Shown in pieces: positions 34,260 to 42,852 of a stretch of 64,000 nt of DNA. The position numbers and the translations under genes are program-made. The DNA is from an uncultured Lachnospiraceae bacterium (lineage in GTDB: Bacteria; Bacillota; Clostridia; Lachnospirales; Lachnospiraceae). The stretch spans positions 62,001 to 126,000 of the forward strand of contig CAKRQV010000002.1 in NCBI GenBank assembly GCA_934394565.1, read 5' to 3'. Below the pieces are notes generated by a model. It ran no database searches and was not told the origin of the DNA. It saw only the letters and a list, made by a program, of their open reading frames with translations. Numbering within the stretch: the stretch's first letter is position 1; each line of letters begins with the position of its first letter.

Positions 34260-34727
34260 TTATCCCTCAATGGAGATATACTTATTCTCTTCTACGGCTT
34301 TCTTAGCTTCTTTCTTCGGCACAAAAAGTTTCAGAATACCATGTTTAAATTCGCCTTTGACATCTTCCTGTCTGACTTTCTCACCAACATAGAAGCTTCT
34401 CTGGCAGGCACCTGCGTAACGCTCCTGACGGATGTAACGGCCTGTGTCTTTTTCTTTTTCATCTTTGTCAAGGCCTTTGGCAGCGCTGATGGTCAGATAA
34501 CCATTCTCGATGGAAGCCTTTACCTCATCCTTTGTAAAGCCCGGCAGGTCAATGATCAGTTCGTAACCTTTGTCATGTTCCTTAATATCTGTCTTCATGA
34601 TCCTGCTGGCCTTGTTGCCATACAGTTTCTTTTCCGTGTTTTTCATGGCTTTGTCTGTATAGAACGGAAAATCATCAAACCAGTCATCAAATAAGTTTTC
34701 TCCAAAAATACTAGGCATCATCATCAT
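34260..34727 (-). CDS. Small heat-shock protein (Hsp20/alpha-crystallin)
   Basis: 155 residues. The alpha-crystallin domain spans ~43-135 with KTDIKEHDKGYELIIDLPGFTKDEVKASIENGYLTI; the conserved GILKLFVPK motif comes next, then an IxI-like tail. The N-terminus has a MMMMPSIFGENLFDDWFDDFPF arm. It prevents aggregation of unfolding proteins as an ATP-independent oligomeric chaperone. It is monocistronic; its promoter overlaps a degenerate CIRCE operator, pointing to HrcA-type heat control. Confidence 0.95.
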   Translation of the reverse strand: MMMMPSIFGENLFDDWFDDFPFYTDKAMKNTEKKLYGNKASRIMKTDIKEHDKGYELIIDLPGFTKDEVKASIENGYLTISAAKGLDKDEKEKDTGRYIRQERYAGACQRSFYVGEKVRQEDVKGEFKHGILKLFVPKKEAKKAVEENKYISIEG

Positions 34728-34856
34728 AAGTCATCTCTCCTTTTAACATATATGCTTGTCAACCTGTTTCATGGAACCGGGATGTTTCAGGAACCGGATG
34801 GATCTTTATTTCTTTATGATCCTCATCTCTTGTTCCCCTTCCTTTGTTCTAGCTAT

Positions 34857-34898
34857 GTTATAACACTTACATTAGCACTCGTCAAGTCTTTTGGCTAA
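34857..34898 (-). promoter_or_regulatory. hsp20 promoter with degenerate CIRCE operator
   Basis: On the minus strand TTGACG and TATAAC are 17 bases apart. A CIRCE-like repeat overlaps the -35: one half is the perfect GAGTGCTAA, the spacer is exactly 9 bases, and the other half is TTAGCCAAA instead of TTAGCACTC. HrcA binding is therefore plausible but probably weakened. Confidence 0.65.
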
Positions 34899-34950
34899 TA
34901 ATTTTGTGAAGATTGTGTGAACTTTCTGCTCTTACTCATGGTGCACAACC

Positions 34951-34987
34951 ATAAAAAAATGCAGGCACCTTACGATGCCTGCATATC
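34951..34987 (-). terminator. ilvC terminator
   Basis: ATGCAGGCATC and its complement form an 11-bp stem followed by T7 on the minus strand, about 30 bases past the ilvC stop codon. Confidence 0.88.
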
Positions 34988-35017
34988 TGTTATATACTTT
35001 TGTACCGGATCAGCCGA

Positions 35018-36040
35018 TTAGTTGTTGATCAGCTTATCCTCACCGTTCCAGCTGTACAGCTTACGGATCTCCTCGCCAACTTTCTCTGACGGATGCTCAG
35101 CAGCCAGCTTACGCATAGCTTTGAAGTGAACCTGAGAACCTGCATCGGACATATCCAGCAGGAAGTCTTTTGCGAATGTACCGTCCTGGATATCGGACAG
35201 GATCTTCTTCATAGCTTTCTTGGTATCTTCTGTGATGATCTTCGGGCCTGTGATGTAATCACCATACTCAGCTGTGTTGGAGATGGAGTATCTCATTCCG
35301 GCGAAACCAGACTGGTAGATCAGGTCTACGATCAGCTTCATCTCATGGATACACTCGAAATAAGCATTTCTCGGATCATAACCGGCCTCGCACAGTGTCT
35401 CGAAACCAGCCTGCATCAGGGCGCAGACACCACCGCACAGTACAGCCTGCTCGCCGAACAGGTCAGTCTCTGTCTCTGTTCTGAATGTAGTCTCCAGAAC
35501 ACCGGCTCTTGCTCCACCGATACCCAGAGCATAAGCTAAAGCGATATCCTGTGCCTTACCTGTAGCATCCTGCTCAACAGCGATCAGACACGGAACACCC
35601 TTGCCAGCCTGATACTCGGAACGTACAGTATGTCCCGGTCCCTTCGGAGCGATCATGGTAACATCGACGAACTTCGGCGGCTTGATGCATCCGAAATGGA
35701 TGTTGAAACCATGTGCAAACATCAGCATGTTGCCCTCTTCCAGATTCGGCTCGATGGACTCTTTGTACAGTTTAGCCTGTTTCTCATCATTGATCAGAAT
35801 CATGATGATATCAGCCTGTTTTGCAGCCTCTGCTGCGGTATAAACCTTGAATCCCTGTGCTTCAGCTTTAGCCCAGGACTTGGATCCTTCATAAAGACCG
35901 ATGATAACATCACATCCGGAATCTTTCAGGTTCAGTGCATGTGCATGACCCTGGCTGCCGTAACCGATGATAGCGATCTTTTTGCCATCCAGTAAACTCA
36001 AGTTACAATCTTCCTGATAAAAAATCTTTGCTTCTGCCAT
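35018..36040 (-). CDS. ilvC: Ketol-acid reductoisomerase
   Basis: 340 residues, class I KARI of the valine/isoleucine pathway. Nucleotide-binding motif: IAIIGYGSQGHAHALNLKDSG. Substrate/metal domain: TETDLFGEQAVLCGGVCALMQAGFETL with conserved acids. The cofactor loop reads GLYEGSKSW; the first residue after GL is Tyr-Glu, where NADPH-specific short-loop enzymes often carry an Arg, so NADH use is possible. It follows ilvN by 74 bases in the same operon. The large acetolactate synthase subunit is encoded 22 kb away. Confidence 0.96.
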   Translation of the reverse strand: MAEAKIFYQEDCNLSLLDGKKIAIIGYGSQGHAHALNLKDSGCDVIIGLYEGSKSWAKAEAQGFKVYTAAEAAKQADIIMILINDEKQAKLYKESIEPNLEEGNMLMFAHGFNIHFGCIKPPKFVDVTMIAPKGPGHTVRSEYQAGKGVPCLIAVEQDATGKAQDIALAYALGIGGARAGVLETTFRTETETDLFGEQAVLCGGVCALMQAGFETLCEAGYDPRNAYFECIHEMKLIVDLIYQSGFAGMRYSISNTAEYGDYITGPKIITEDTKKAMKKILSDIQDGTFAKDFLLDMSDAGSQVHFKAMRKLAAEHPSEKVGEEIRKLYSWNGEDKLINN

Positions 36041-36114
36041 TTTACTATTCCTCCCGGCAAAATTTATTTTATGGGTAAATTACCTCTATCCACCTGTTTA
36101 ATACTATGTAGCAT

Positions 36115-36612
36115 TTAGAACATCTTGACATCATCAATGCCACGGGATAATCCTGTTACACCCGTACGGGCAAGCTCGAGGATCTCATAACCACTCAGCA
36201 GATTTAAAAAGGCTGCCAACTTGCTGACACTGCCTACCACTTCCAGAATCATGGATTCCGGTCCCACATCCACTGTCTTTGCCTTGAAGATCTCGGCAAG
36301 TGCCAAGACATTCTGTCGGTCTTCATCTTTTGCAGTCAGCTTAACCATCATCAGCTCGTGTGTGACGCTGGCTCCCGGCTCCAGTACCTTGATATCACGT
36401 ACATCTACCAGCTTGGCCAGCTGCTTTCTGATCTGCTCCAGAACACTGTCATCTCCGCTGCAGACGATTGTCATGCGGGAAAATGCAGGATCTGCGGTAA
36501 CACCTACAGTCAGACTGTCGATATTGTATCCGCGTCTGGAGAAAAGACTGGCAACTCGGCTAAGAACACCGGCAGAGTTATCTACCAATATAGAATATAC
36601 TCTTTGTTTCAT
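36115..36612 (-). CDS. ilvN: Acetolactate synthase small (regulatory) subunit
   Basis: 165 residues with an N-terminal ACT domain (YSILVDNSAGVLSRVASLFSRRGYNIDSLTVG) that binds valine for feedback control, and a C-terminal regulatory domain ending RTGVTGLSRG. It controls the catalytic IlvB. It is first in an ilvN-ilvC operon; unusually the partner ilvB lies in a separate leuB-ilvD-ilvB operon near 60 kb. Confidence 0.95.
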   Translation of the reverse strand: MKQRVYSILVDNSAGVLSRVASLFSRRGYNIDSLTVGVTADPAFSRMTIVCSGDDSVLEQIRKQLAKLVDVRDIKVLEPGASVTHELMMVKLTAKDEDRQNVLALAEIFKAKTVDVGPESMILEVVGSVSKLAAFLNLLSGYEILELARTGVTGLSRGIDDVKMF

Positions 36613-36867
36613 GTTCCTCTATCCTTTCTCGAATTTGACCTTAGTCTGTATTCTAGCAACTTGGGTTTACTTTGTCAATTCCTGTAATGAATTTATTACA
36701 CTACTTTGGCAAATTATCACAGTCATTTTTTTACTGTGCACTGTAATACTTCACATTTCTTCATTTTTTTACCCATTGCTTCTTTCGGAAACTATGCTAT
36801 AGTAAGCGTATCAAGTCAATTAATACACTAAACACACTTATACAAACACAGGGAAAGGGGCGTATGT

Positions 36868-37248
36868 ATGATACAGCTTGATTATAAAGACAGACGCCCA
36901 CTGTATGAACAGGTGACCGAACGTTTCAAGGAGCTGATTCTGACCGGTGTATTACAACCGGATGAAAAGATCCCTTCTGTCCGTTCTATGGCAATTGAGC
37001 TTTCCGTCACTCCCAATACGATTCAGCGGGCATACAGTGAGCTTGAAAAAGCCGGTTATATCTATACCGTAACCGGCAGAGGAAATTTTGTTTCCGATGG
37101 CACTACTCTTCGGGATATTCATCTGCAGCAGCTGCTGGGGCAGGTTCGTTCAGCCATATCCCAGGCAAAAAATGCCGGCATCAGCCGCGATGAGATTCTT
37201 GAAACACTGGAACTAATCTATGGAGGTATTACCTATGATACAGATTGA
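36868..37248 (+). CDS. GntR-family (YtrA-type) transcriptional regulator
   Basis: 126 residues. A GntR winged helix (PLYEQVTERFKELILTGVLQPDEKIPSVRSMAIELSVTPNTIQRAYSELEKAGYIYTV) is followed by only a short C-terminal helical tail, as in the YtrA subfamily that represses adjacent ABC-transporter genes in response to cell-wall-active compounds. A promoter with TTGCTT/TATAGT lies upstream. It overlaps the ATPase gene by 14 bases, so it is likely autoregulatory for the three-gene operon. Confidence 0.92.
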   Translation: MIQLDYKDRRPLYEQVTERFKELILTGVLQPDEKIPSVRSMAIELSVTPNTIQRAYSELEKAGYIYTVTGRGNFVSDGTTLRDIHLQQLLGQVRSAISQAKNAGISRDEILETLELIYGGITYDTD

Positions 37249-38137
37249 TCATGTAAGCAAAAAATTTGACCACATTACTGCGGTCAATGATCTTTCCCTT
37301 ACAATAGAAGAAGGCAAAGTATTCGGTCTTCTCGGCACAAACGGTGCCGGCAAAAGCACCTTACTTCGCATGATCGGCGGAATCTTTACACCGGATCAGG
37401 GAACGATCCTTTGTGACGGACAATCGATCTATGAAAATCCGACTGTCAAACAGGACATTTTTTATATTTCCGATGATGCCTTTTATTTTGCCAACACACC
37501 GGTAGACGACATGGTGCGTTTTTACAGTCTGTACTATCCATCCTTTGACACGGAACGGATGTACAATCTTCTGCAGCGTTTTTCCCTGCAGCGTGAACGC
37601 AAGGTCAGCACGTTTTCCAAAGGCATGAAAAAACAGCTGTCTCTGCTTCTCGGTGTCTGCGCCGGTACAAAATGGCTGTTCTGCGATGAATCCTTTGACG
37701 GTCTGGATCCTGTCATGCGACAGGCTGTCAAATCACTCTTTGCCCAGGAGATGTGTGACCGCGATTTCACACCTGTCATTGCCTCCCACAATCTGCGGGA
37801 GCTGGAGGACATCTGTGATCATGTCGGCCTGCTCCACGAAGGCGGCATCCTGCTGTCCAAAGATCTGGAGGATTTAAAGGGCAATCTGCATAAAATCCAG
37901 CTGGCTGTCGAAGGTGAGAATATCACCGACTATCTGAAAAAACGTCTGGATATCCTGTCCGTGGAAAAACGTGGTTCACTCTATACCGTCACGGCAAGAG
38001 GTGACCTCGATATCATCCTGACCGTGATCCGTGCCCAGGAACCGGTCTTTTGTGAGGCTCTTCCGCTCTCTCTGGAAGAAATATTTATCAGTGAAACGGG
38101 GGTAAACGGTTATGACATCAAAAACCTCATTTTTTAA
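37235..38137 (+). CDS. ABC transporter ATPase
   Basis: 300 residues with Walker A (GTNGAGKST), a Q-loop region, the degenerate signature TFSKGMKKQLSLLLG, Walker B (WLFCDESFDGLD) and an H-loop (ASHNLRELE). It belongs to the drug/peptide exporter class (CcmA/YtrB-like). The chosen ATG has TGGAGG upstream, inside the regulator's last codons. It pairs with the large permease that overlaps its 3' end by 26 bases. Confidence 0.92.
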   Translation: MIQIDHVSKKFDHITAVNDLSLTIEEGKVFGLLGTNGAGKSTLLRMIGGIFTPDQGTILCDGQSIYENPTVKQDIFYISDDAFYFANTPVDDMVRFYSLYYPSFDTERMYNLLQRFSLQRERKVSTFSKGMKKQLSLLLGVCAGTKWLFCDESFDGLDPVMRQAVKSLFAQEMCDRDFTPVIASHNLRELEDICDHVGLLHEGGILLSKDLEDLKGNLHKIQLAVEGENITDYLKKRLDILSVEKRGSLYTVTARGDLDIILTVIRAQEPVFCEALPLSLEEIFISETGVNGYDIKNLIF

Positions 38138-40286
38138 ACAACTGCGGGAAGATGCCCGTCACAGAATCTGGGTTCCGGCACTTTCCTGCATCGTCTTTTT
38201 ACTCGGACTGGTTGCAGCTACGCTGATGCTGCAGTCCATCGTCATTAATCATGGAGACATTTCGGCAAATTATCTGCAGACCCGTTTAAACCAGGAAACG
38301 GCCATGCTGTTTAATTCATCAAATCTTCTGCTTTCGCTTGTAGCGATCACAGGAGCTGTCATCTGTGCCCTGCAGGGTTTTTCCTACCTGTTTAATAAGC
38401 AACAGCTGGATTTTTATCATGCGCTTCCGGTCAGACGGCAGAAGCTTTTCATCATCCGCTGGGCCAATGGCGTGCTGTTCTATGTAGTCCCGGCACTGAT
38501 TTTTTCATTGTTGTGCCTTATTGTACTGGCCGCTTTCGGGCTTTTCAATGCCCCGATGCTTTTTGCCGTAGGCACCGGATTTTTGCATAACCTTCTGATC
38601 TTTTTTGTAGTGTACCACACAGCGATCTTTTTCTGTATGCTGTCCGGTCACATACTGGTATCCCTTGGACTGCTCAGTATATTTTCTATCTATATGTTTA
38701 TGATCGTCGAGCTCATTCCGACCTTTATGAGTGTCTACTATACCACATACCAGAATTACAGCTACGGTCTGAGTGGCTATCTGAACTACCTGGCGCCGGC
38801 TTATCTTGTATACAAGCTGCTCAACATAACGACTCTGCCGCTTTTGGGATATGCTGTTATTTTTGCAACGGTACTCTTTTTCGGTTCCATTATACTATAC
38901 CTGCGCAGGCCTTCGGAAACTGCCGGAAAAGCCATCGCTTTTTCCGGTCTGCAACCGGTAATTCGCGTACTGATCGTAGTTCCTGTGGCAATCTATATCG
39001 GTCTTGCCTTCGGACAGCTTGCTTCAGGCTCCCGGGCATTCTGGTCCATCTTTGGTCTTCTGCTCTTTGCGGTACTGATCCATATGATACTGAATGTCAT
39101 CTTTGCCTTTGACATCCACGCTGCTTTACAGCACAGAAAAGAGCTTGCCTTTTCTGCAATCATCAGTGTACTTTTTATCTCCGTCTTTGCCTTTAATATT
39201 CTGAAGCTTGACGATCAAATACCGGCCCAAAACAGCGTGGAAGCTGTCTACATGGATCTGCCGGTTGATAATGATGTTCCGTATCTGAATCTGCAAAACG
39301 GCAATTATCTGGGTGTCACCGATTACCGTGAAAGTCATGCCATGCTCACCGGCGATGAGCTGTCCAAAGCCTATGCGCTTTTGGATTACCGCATGGCACC
39401 ACCACCACCAACAACAACAGCACCAACAACATATACCGACGCCGAACCCCCGGTGGCCAATCTGAATGTCCGCTTTGTCAAATCCAACGGGCATTCCGAA
39501 TACCGGAACTTCCAGTTTATCATGAACGAAAACAGCATCCAGGCATTGGCCGATGTCTACAACACAACGACCTACAAGCAGGGGCACTACCAGATCTTCG
39601 ATGCCTCCTGTGATACAGCGTTTGATACCTTTAATGCGATTGATGCCACCGAAAATACCATCGTCCGTAATACAACGCATACCAATATTTTCAGTGCTTC
39701 CGAAACCAAAGAGCTTATGGATGTGCTGCGGACCGATCTGAGTGCTTTTACCCTGGAACAGATGATTAATGAGATTCCTCTGGGTACGGTCAGCCTGGAA
39801 AACAGCAAAATGCTGTACTCGCTGGACTACCGGATCTATCCTTCCTTTACCAACACCGTCACCTGGCTTACTGACCATGGCATCGACTTTGGTGCATGGA
39901 AAGAAAGCACACCGGTCAGCATGACGCTGTACCTCAATGAGCCTCCGGAAAATACGGACAATGCTGACAGTGACCTGTATGGATATGACGATTCCCCAGT
40001 GGATTCGGGCGAAGAAAATGATTCCATCTACTCTTCTGCTACCAGCGATGATGTCAGCTCAGAGTACATCATTACAGATCCTGCTGCAATCCGTACGATC
40101 TATCCCTATCTGTACAGCGACAGCATGAATGACCGGAATGTCCTGAGCTATCAATTTGGCAAGCTGACCTACAATACGGCAACCATTACCTTCAAGGATC
40201 CTAACACCGGTAACACCTACAGTGCCTGCTTCTCAATCACAAATGACTGTGATCTCACCATGTATACCGGGAAAACCGAAAACTGA
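38112..40286 (+). CDS. ABC-2 type permease with large C-terminal domain
   Basis: 724 residues. Residues ~15-375 hold about nine or ten membrane helices in a sequence typical of ABC-2 permeases (with the FNKQQLDFYHALPVRRQKLFIIRW coupling loop). From ~385 to the end is a long hydrophilic domain, preceded by a Pro/Thr linker (MAPPPPTTTAPTTYT) and containing an acidic stretch (DDSPVDSGEEND). The domain should lie outside the cell after the last helix. Such a module with a YtrA-type regulator suggests export of, or resistance to, a membrane- or wall-active compound. Confidence 0.82.
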   Translation: MTSKTSFFKQLREDARHRIWVPALSCIVFLLGLVAATLMLQSIVINHGDISANYLQTRLNQETAMLFNSSNLLLSLVAITGAVICALQGFSYLFNKQQLDFYHALPVRRQKLFIIRWANGVLFYVVPALIFSLLCLIVLAAFGLFNAPMLFAVGTGFLHNLLIFFVVYHTAIFFCMLSGHILVSLGLLSIFSIYMFMIVELIPTFMSVYYTTYQNYSYGLSGYLNYLAPAYLVYKLLNITTLPLLGYAVIFATVLFFGSIILYLRRPSETAGKAIAFSGLQPVIRVLIVVPVAIYIGLAFGQLASGSRAFWSIFGLLLFAVLIHMILNVIFAFDIHAALQHRKELAFSAIISVLFISVFAFNILKLDDQIPAQNSVEAVYMDLPVDNDVPYLNLQNGNYLGVTDYRESHAMLTGDELSKAYALLDYRMAPPPPTTTAPTTYTDAEPPVANLNVRFVKSNGHSEYRNFQFIMNENSIQALADVYNTTTYKQGHYQIFDASCDTAFDTFNAIDATENTIVRNTTHTNIFSASETKELMDVLRTDLSAFTLEQMINEIPLGTVSLENSKMLYSLDYRIYPSFTNTVTWLTDHGIDFGAWKESTPVSMTLYLNEPPENTDNADSDLYGYDDSPVDSGEENDSIYSSATSDDVSSEYIITDPAAIRTIYPYLYSDSMNDRNVLSYQFGKLTYNTATITFKDPNTGNTYSACFSITNDCDLTMYTGKTEN

Positions 40287-40360
40287 TTCCAAAAACAGTA
40301 TGGCATCTGAAAGGTTTTTGCTCCTGGAAGCAGAGTCTTTCGATGTAAAAACATTAAAAG

Positions 40361-40400
40361 ACCCGGGGACTGTTCTTTTTAAGTCTCCGGGTCTCTTTTA
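40361..40400 (+). terminator. Terminator of the GntR-ABC operon
   Basis: GACCCGGGGACT and AGTCTCCGGGTC form a stem with one mismatch around a short T-rich loop and are followed by TCTTTTATTT. The next bases, TTTACGCGAGC, match the first 11 bases of the dispersed repeat family, then diverge. Confidence 0.85.
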
Positions 40401-40443
40401 TTTACGCGAGCTAGGAAAAACTGATCCCATGGATCATTTTTGG

Positions 40444-42852
40444 TCATGCTCTGCTCGAATGACAGGTGAAATATAGGATCTGGTATGTTTTTGAAAGCTC
40501 CCGTAAAAGGGCCATACCCTTTTTCACCTTTTCCTCATCCAGATTCACAAAAGGATCATCCAGGATCAGAAACGGCTTTTCGCCCTCATACATCGCCTCT
40601 ACCAATGCCAGTCTCGTACAGATTCCGGCGAATTCCAGCAGACCGGTGCTTAAGTAGGCATCCTCATGCAGACTGCCCTGCGCATCCTCCCGCACCTTCA
40701 GGCTGGCATCCAGACAAAGCCGGTGTGCACCGTCTGCATCAATATACCGCATATATTTATCAAAGCCTTCCCTCATCTTGTCCATATAACGGGTGGAGAA
40801 ACGTTCTTTGGCCTCTTTCAGATATTTCATGGTTTTCTGCAGAAGCTCAGCCTGCCGACGCCCTTCTTCGTAGGTTTCTTTCAGTCGTTCACCTTCCTGA
40901 CGATAATCTTCAACCTCTTCAATCTGCGTTGTCAAAAGCTCCATATCCCGGCGGTACGATTCCCTCGTACGGATTCGCTGTGCCTGTTCACGCTGCAGTC
41001 TTTCCATGGCTGCCACGATCTCTTCTTTAGAGACCTCTGCGCGGTCTGTCAGCGACTCTTTCTCTGCTTTTGACTGTGCATGTGTCGTCAGGAAAGCATC
41101 CAGCTGTTTTTTATGCTCCTGATACTCTGCCAGCAGATGCTCATACTCATGCTTTCTCTCCTTGATCTCCAGAAGTGTCCGCAGATTCCAGAAGGACAGG
41201 TTCATACCATACTTTTCACTGAATGCCTTTTTCTCCTTCTGGGCAATGGACAGCTCACGCGCCTGATAAATCTTAAATTCCTGTTCAGCTTTTTCGAGCT
41301 TTTCACACTTTTTCTGACCGGAAATCAAACGTGCTTCCTGCTCTGTATAGCGCGTATACAGAAGCTGCAGATATTCAAAGCGCTGTCCCGGCTCTTCCTC
41401 CGGGCGCAGGCCAAACGGTACAAGCGCTGCTGACAGCCGCTCCTGCTGCCTGTGTATCCCCTCCTGCAGACGCTCCAGTTCTTCCTGCAGCTGTTCTGCA
41501 GTATCATCAATCTCGCTTGCTTCCATTCTGGCACGATGGCCGATAATGCCCAGTCTGCAGCCTCCCAGCAGCAAAAGCACAACCAGGCACAGGGCGACAG
41601 ACAAAATCCGTAAAGAAGGGAAAAACACAGCACACAGCAAAAAGGCAAAAGCCATTACACCACCGAGCACATAGAGCAGCATATCCTTTGTCTCTTTCTC
41701 TCCTCCGACATGTGTCTGCTGCTGTTTCTGCTGTTCTTTGCGTATTACTGTGTAGGCCGCCAGCTTTTTCTGTGACCGCCGTTCGTAAGCTTTCAGGCTG
41801 TCCGCCAGCTCCTTTATGCTCATAAAGGTGTGTTCATCCGGTATTTTGTTTCCGGCCTCCTGACGGATCTCTTCCAGAAGCTTTCTGTCCTTTTCAACCT
41901 GTTTGCGGGACTGCTCCAATAATTCCTGACTGGGAAAATGCTCCAGATCGCGTTTCTTTTCTTCCAGATGGATCAGCTGCTCGATATCCTCATCCGACGG
42001 AATACCCCCTTTAAAGAAATCCTTCAGGGGCTTTAATTTCCGGCTGTCCTTTTCGACCTGCTCACGCAGATGTTTAAGATGCTCATTGGATACCTGTCTG
42101 GTCTTTTCCTCCTCTGCTGCCATCTGCTGGTGGCGCAGCACCTCAAGCTGCTTTTCCCCCGCATGGATCTCGCTTTGCAGGACATCCAGCTGGTGCTTTC
42201 TCTCTTCGAAAATATCTTCCTTCTGCTGCCCTTCTTCTACTTTCTGATGCAGCCAGGCAATGCGCTCCTCCCATTCACCGAGAAGGCCGCGGTTACCTGT
42301 CTTTTTATACTCCTTCAGCCGTGTTTCCAAAAGCTCCATCGCTGCTTCGTAGCGGTCGATATCACCGCCAAAGGCATCCAGATCGTTGATCTTGGCATTT
42401 AAACTGTCTGACATGGAAACCGGCAGCTGGTTCTGTGGAAAATAGACACTCATAGCAAAGGAATCCCTGTCTACCTCAAAAATCTCCTCACCAATATTTT
42501 CCGTATAATCAAAGCATTCCAGTCCGCTCGCCATATCGTACAACCGAAAAGTATCGTCCTTGTCCTTTGCACCGAAAAAGCGCTCGATCTTGTATGTTTT
42601 ATCTTTATGAGAAAAAATCACGTTTCCGCCGTAATTGCCACCCTGCCATGGGCTGAAGCGACGTCTTTCATTGCCTGTCAGCTTCTTTTTCGGTGAGTAT
42701 TCCAGACCGAAAAACATGGCCTTTAAGAAAGCACTCAATGTTGACTTTCCCCAGCCGTTTTCTGCCTGAATTGTATTCAGCCCTTCCGTAAAATCCATGG
42801 CGAACTGGGACAGACGGCCAAAATTTTCTATATAACAGGATATCAGTCTCAT
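40444..42852 (-). CDS. YhaN-like SbcC/Rad50-type ATPase with membrane hairpin
   Basis: 802 residues. The N-terminal ATPase half has a Walker A AENGWGKSTL, and the C-terminal half has Walker B PFLILDDPFVNLDEEKV. Between them run long coiled coils. At ~395-450 two adjacent hydrophobic helices (LLYVLGGVMAFAFLLCAVFF and ILSVALCLVVLLLLGGC) interrupt the coil, as in Bacillus YhaN. This places the apex in the membrane instead of carrying a zinc hook. It overlaps the nuclease gene by 4 bases, and the pair likely forms an Mre11/Rad50-type DNA-end processing complex at the membrane. Confidence 0.85.
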   Translation of the reverse strand: MRLISCYIENFGRLSQFAMDFTEGLNTIQAENGWGKSTLSAFLKAMFFGLEYSPKKKLTGNERRRFSPWQGGNYGGNVIFSHKDKTYKIERFFGAKDKDDTFRLYDMASGLECFDYTENIGEEIFEVDRDSFAMSVYFPQNQLPVSMSDSLNAKINDLDAFGGDIDRYEAAMELLETRLKEYKKTGNRGLLGEWEERIAWLHQKVEEGQQKEDIFEERKHQLDVLQSEIHAGEKQLEVLRHQQMAAEEEKTRQVSNEHLKHLREQVEKDSRKLKPLKDFFKGGIPSDEDIEQLIHLEEKKRDLEHFPSQELLEQSRKQVEKDRKLLEEIRQEAGNKIPDEHTFMSIKELADSLKAYERRSQKKLAAYTVIRKEQQKQQQTHVGGEKETKDMLLYVLGGVMAFAFLLCAVFFPSLRILSVALCLVVLLLLGGCRLGIIGHRARMEASEIDDTAEQLQEELERLQEGIHRQQERLSAALVPFGLRPEEEPGQRFEYLQLLYTRYTEQEARLISGQKKCEKLEKAEQEFKIYQARELSIAQKEKKAFSEKYGMNLSFWNLRTLLEIKERKHEYEHLLAEYQEHKKQLDAFLTTHAQSKAEKESLTDRAEVSKEEIVAAMERLQREQAQRIRTRESYRRDMELLTTQIEEVEDYRQEGERLKETYEEGRRQAELLQKTMKYLKEAKERFSTRYMDKMREGFDKYMRYIDADGAHRLCLDASLKVREDAQGSLHEDAYLSTGLLEFAGICTRLALVEAMYEGEKPFLILDDPFVNLDEEKVKKGMALLRELSKTYQILYFTCHSSRA

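Noticed and set aside
39403..39435. CCA/ACA triplet run as a microsatellite
   Set aside because: It is in frame and encodes the Pro/Thr linker of the ABC permease; no phase-variation frameshift is implied by triplet units.
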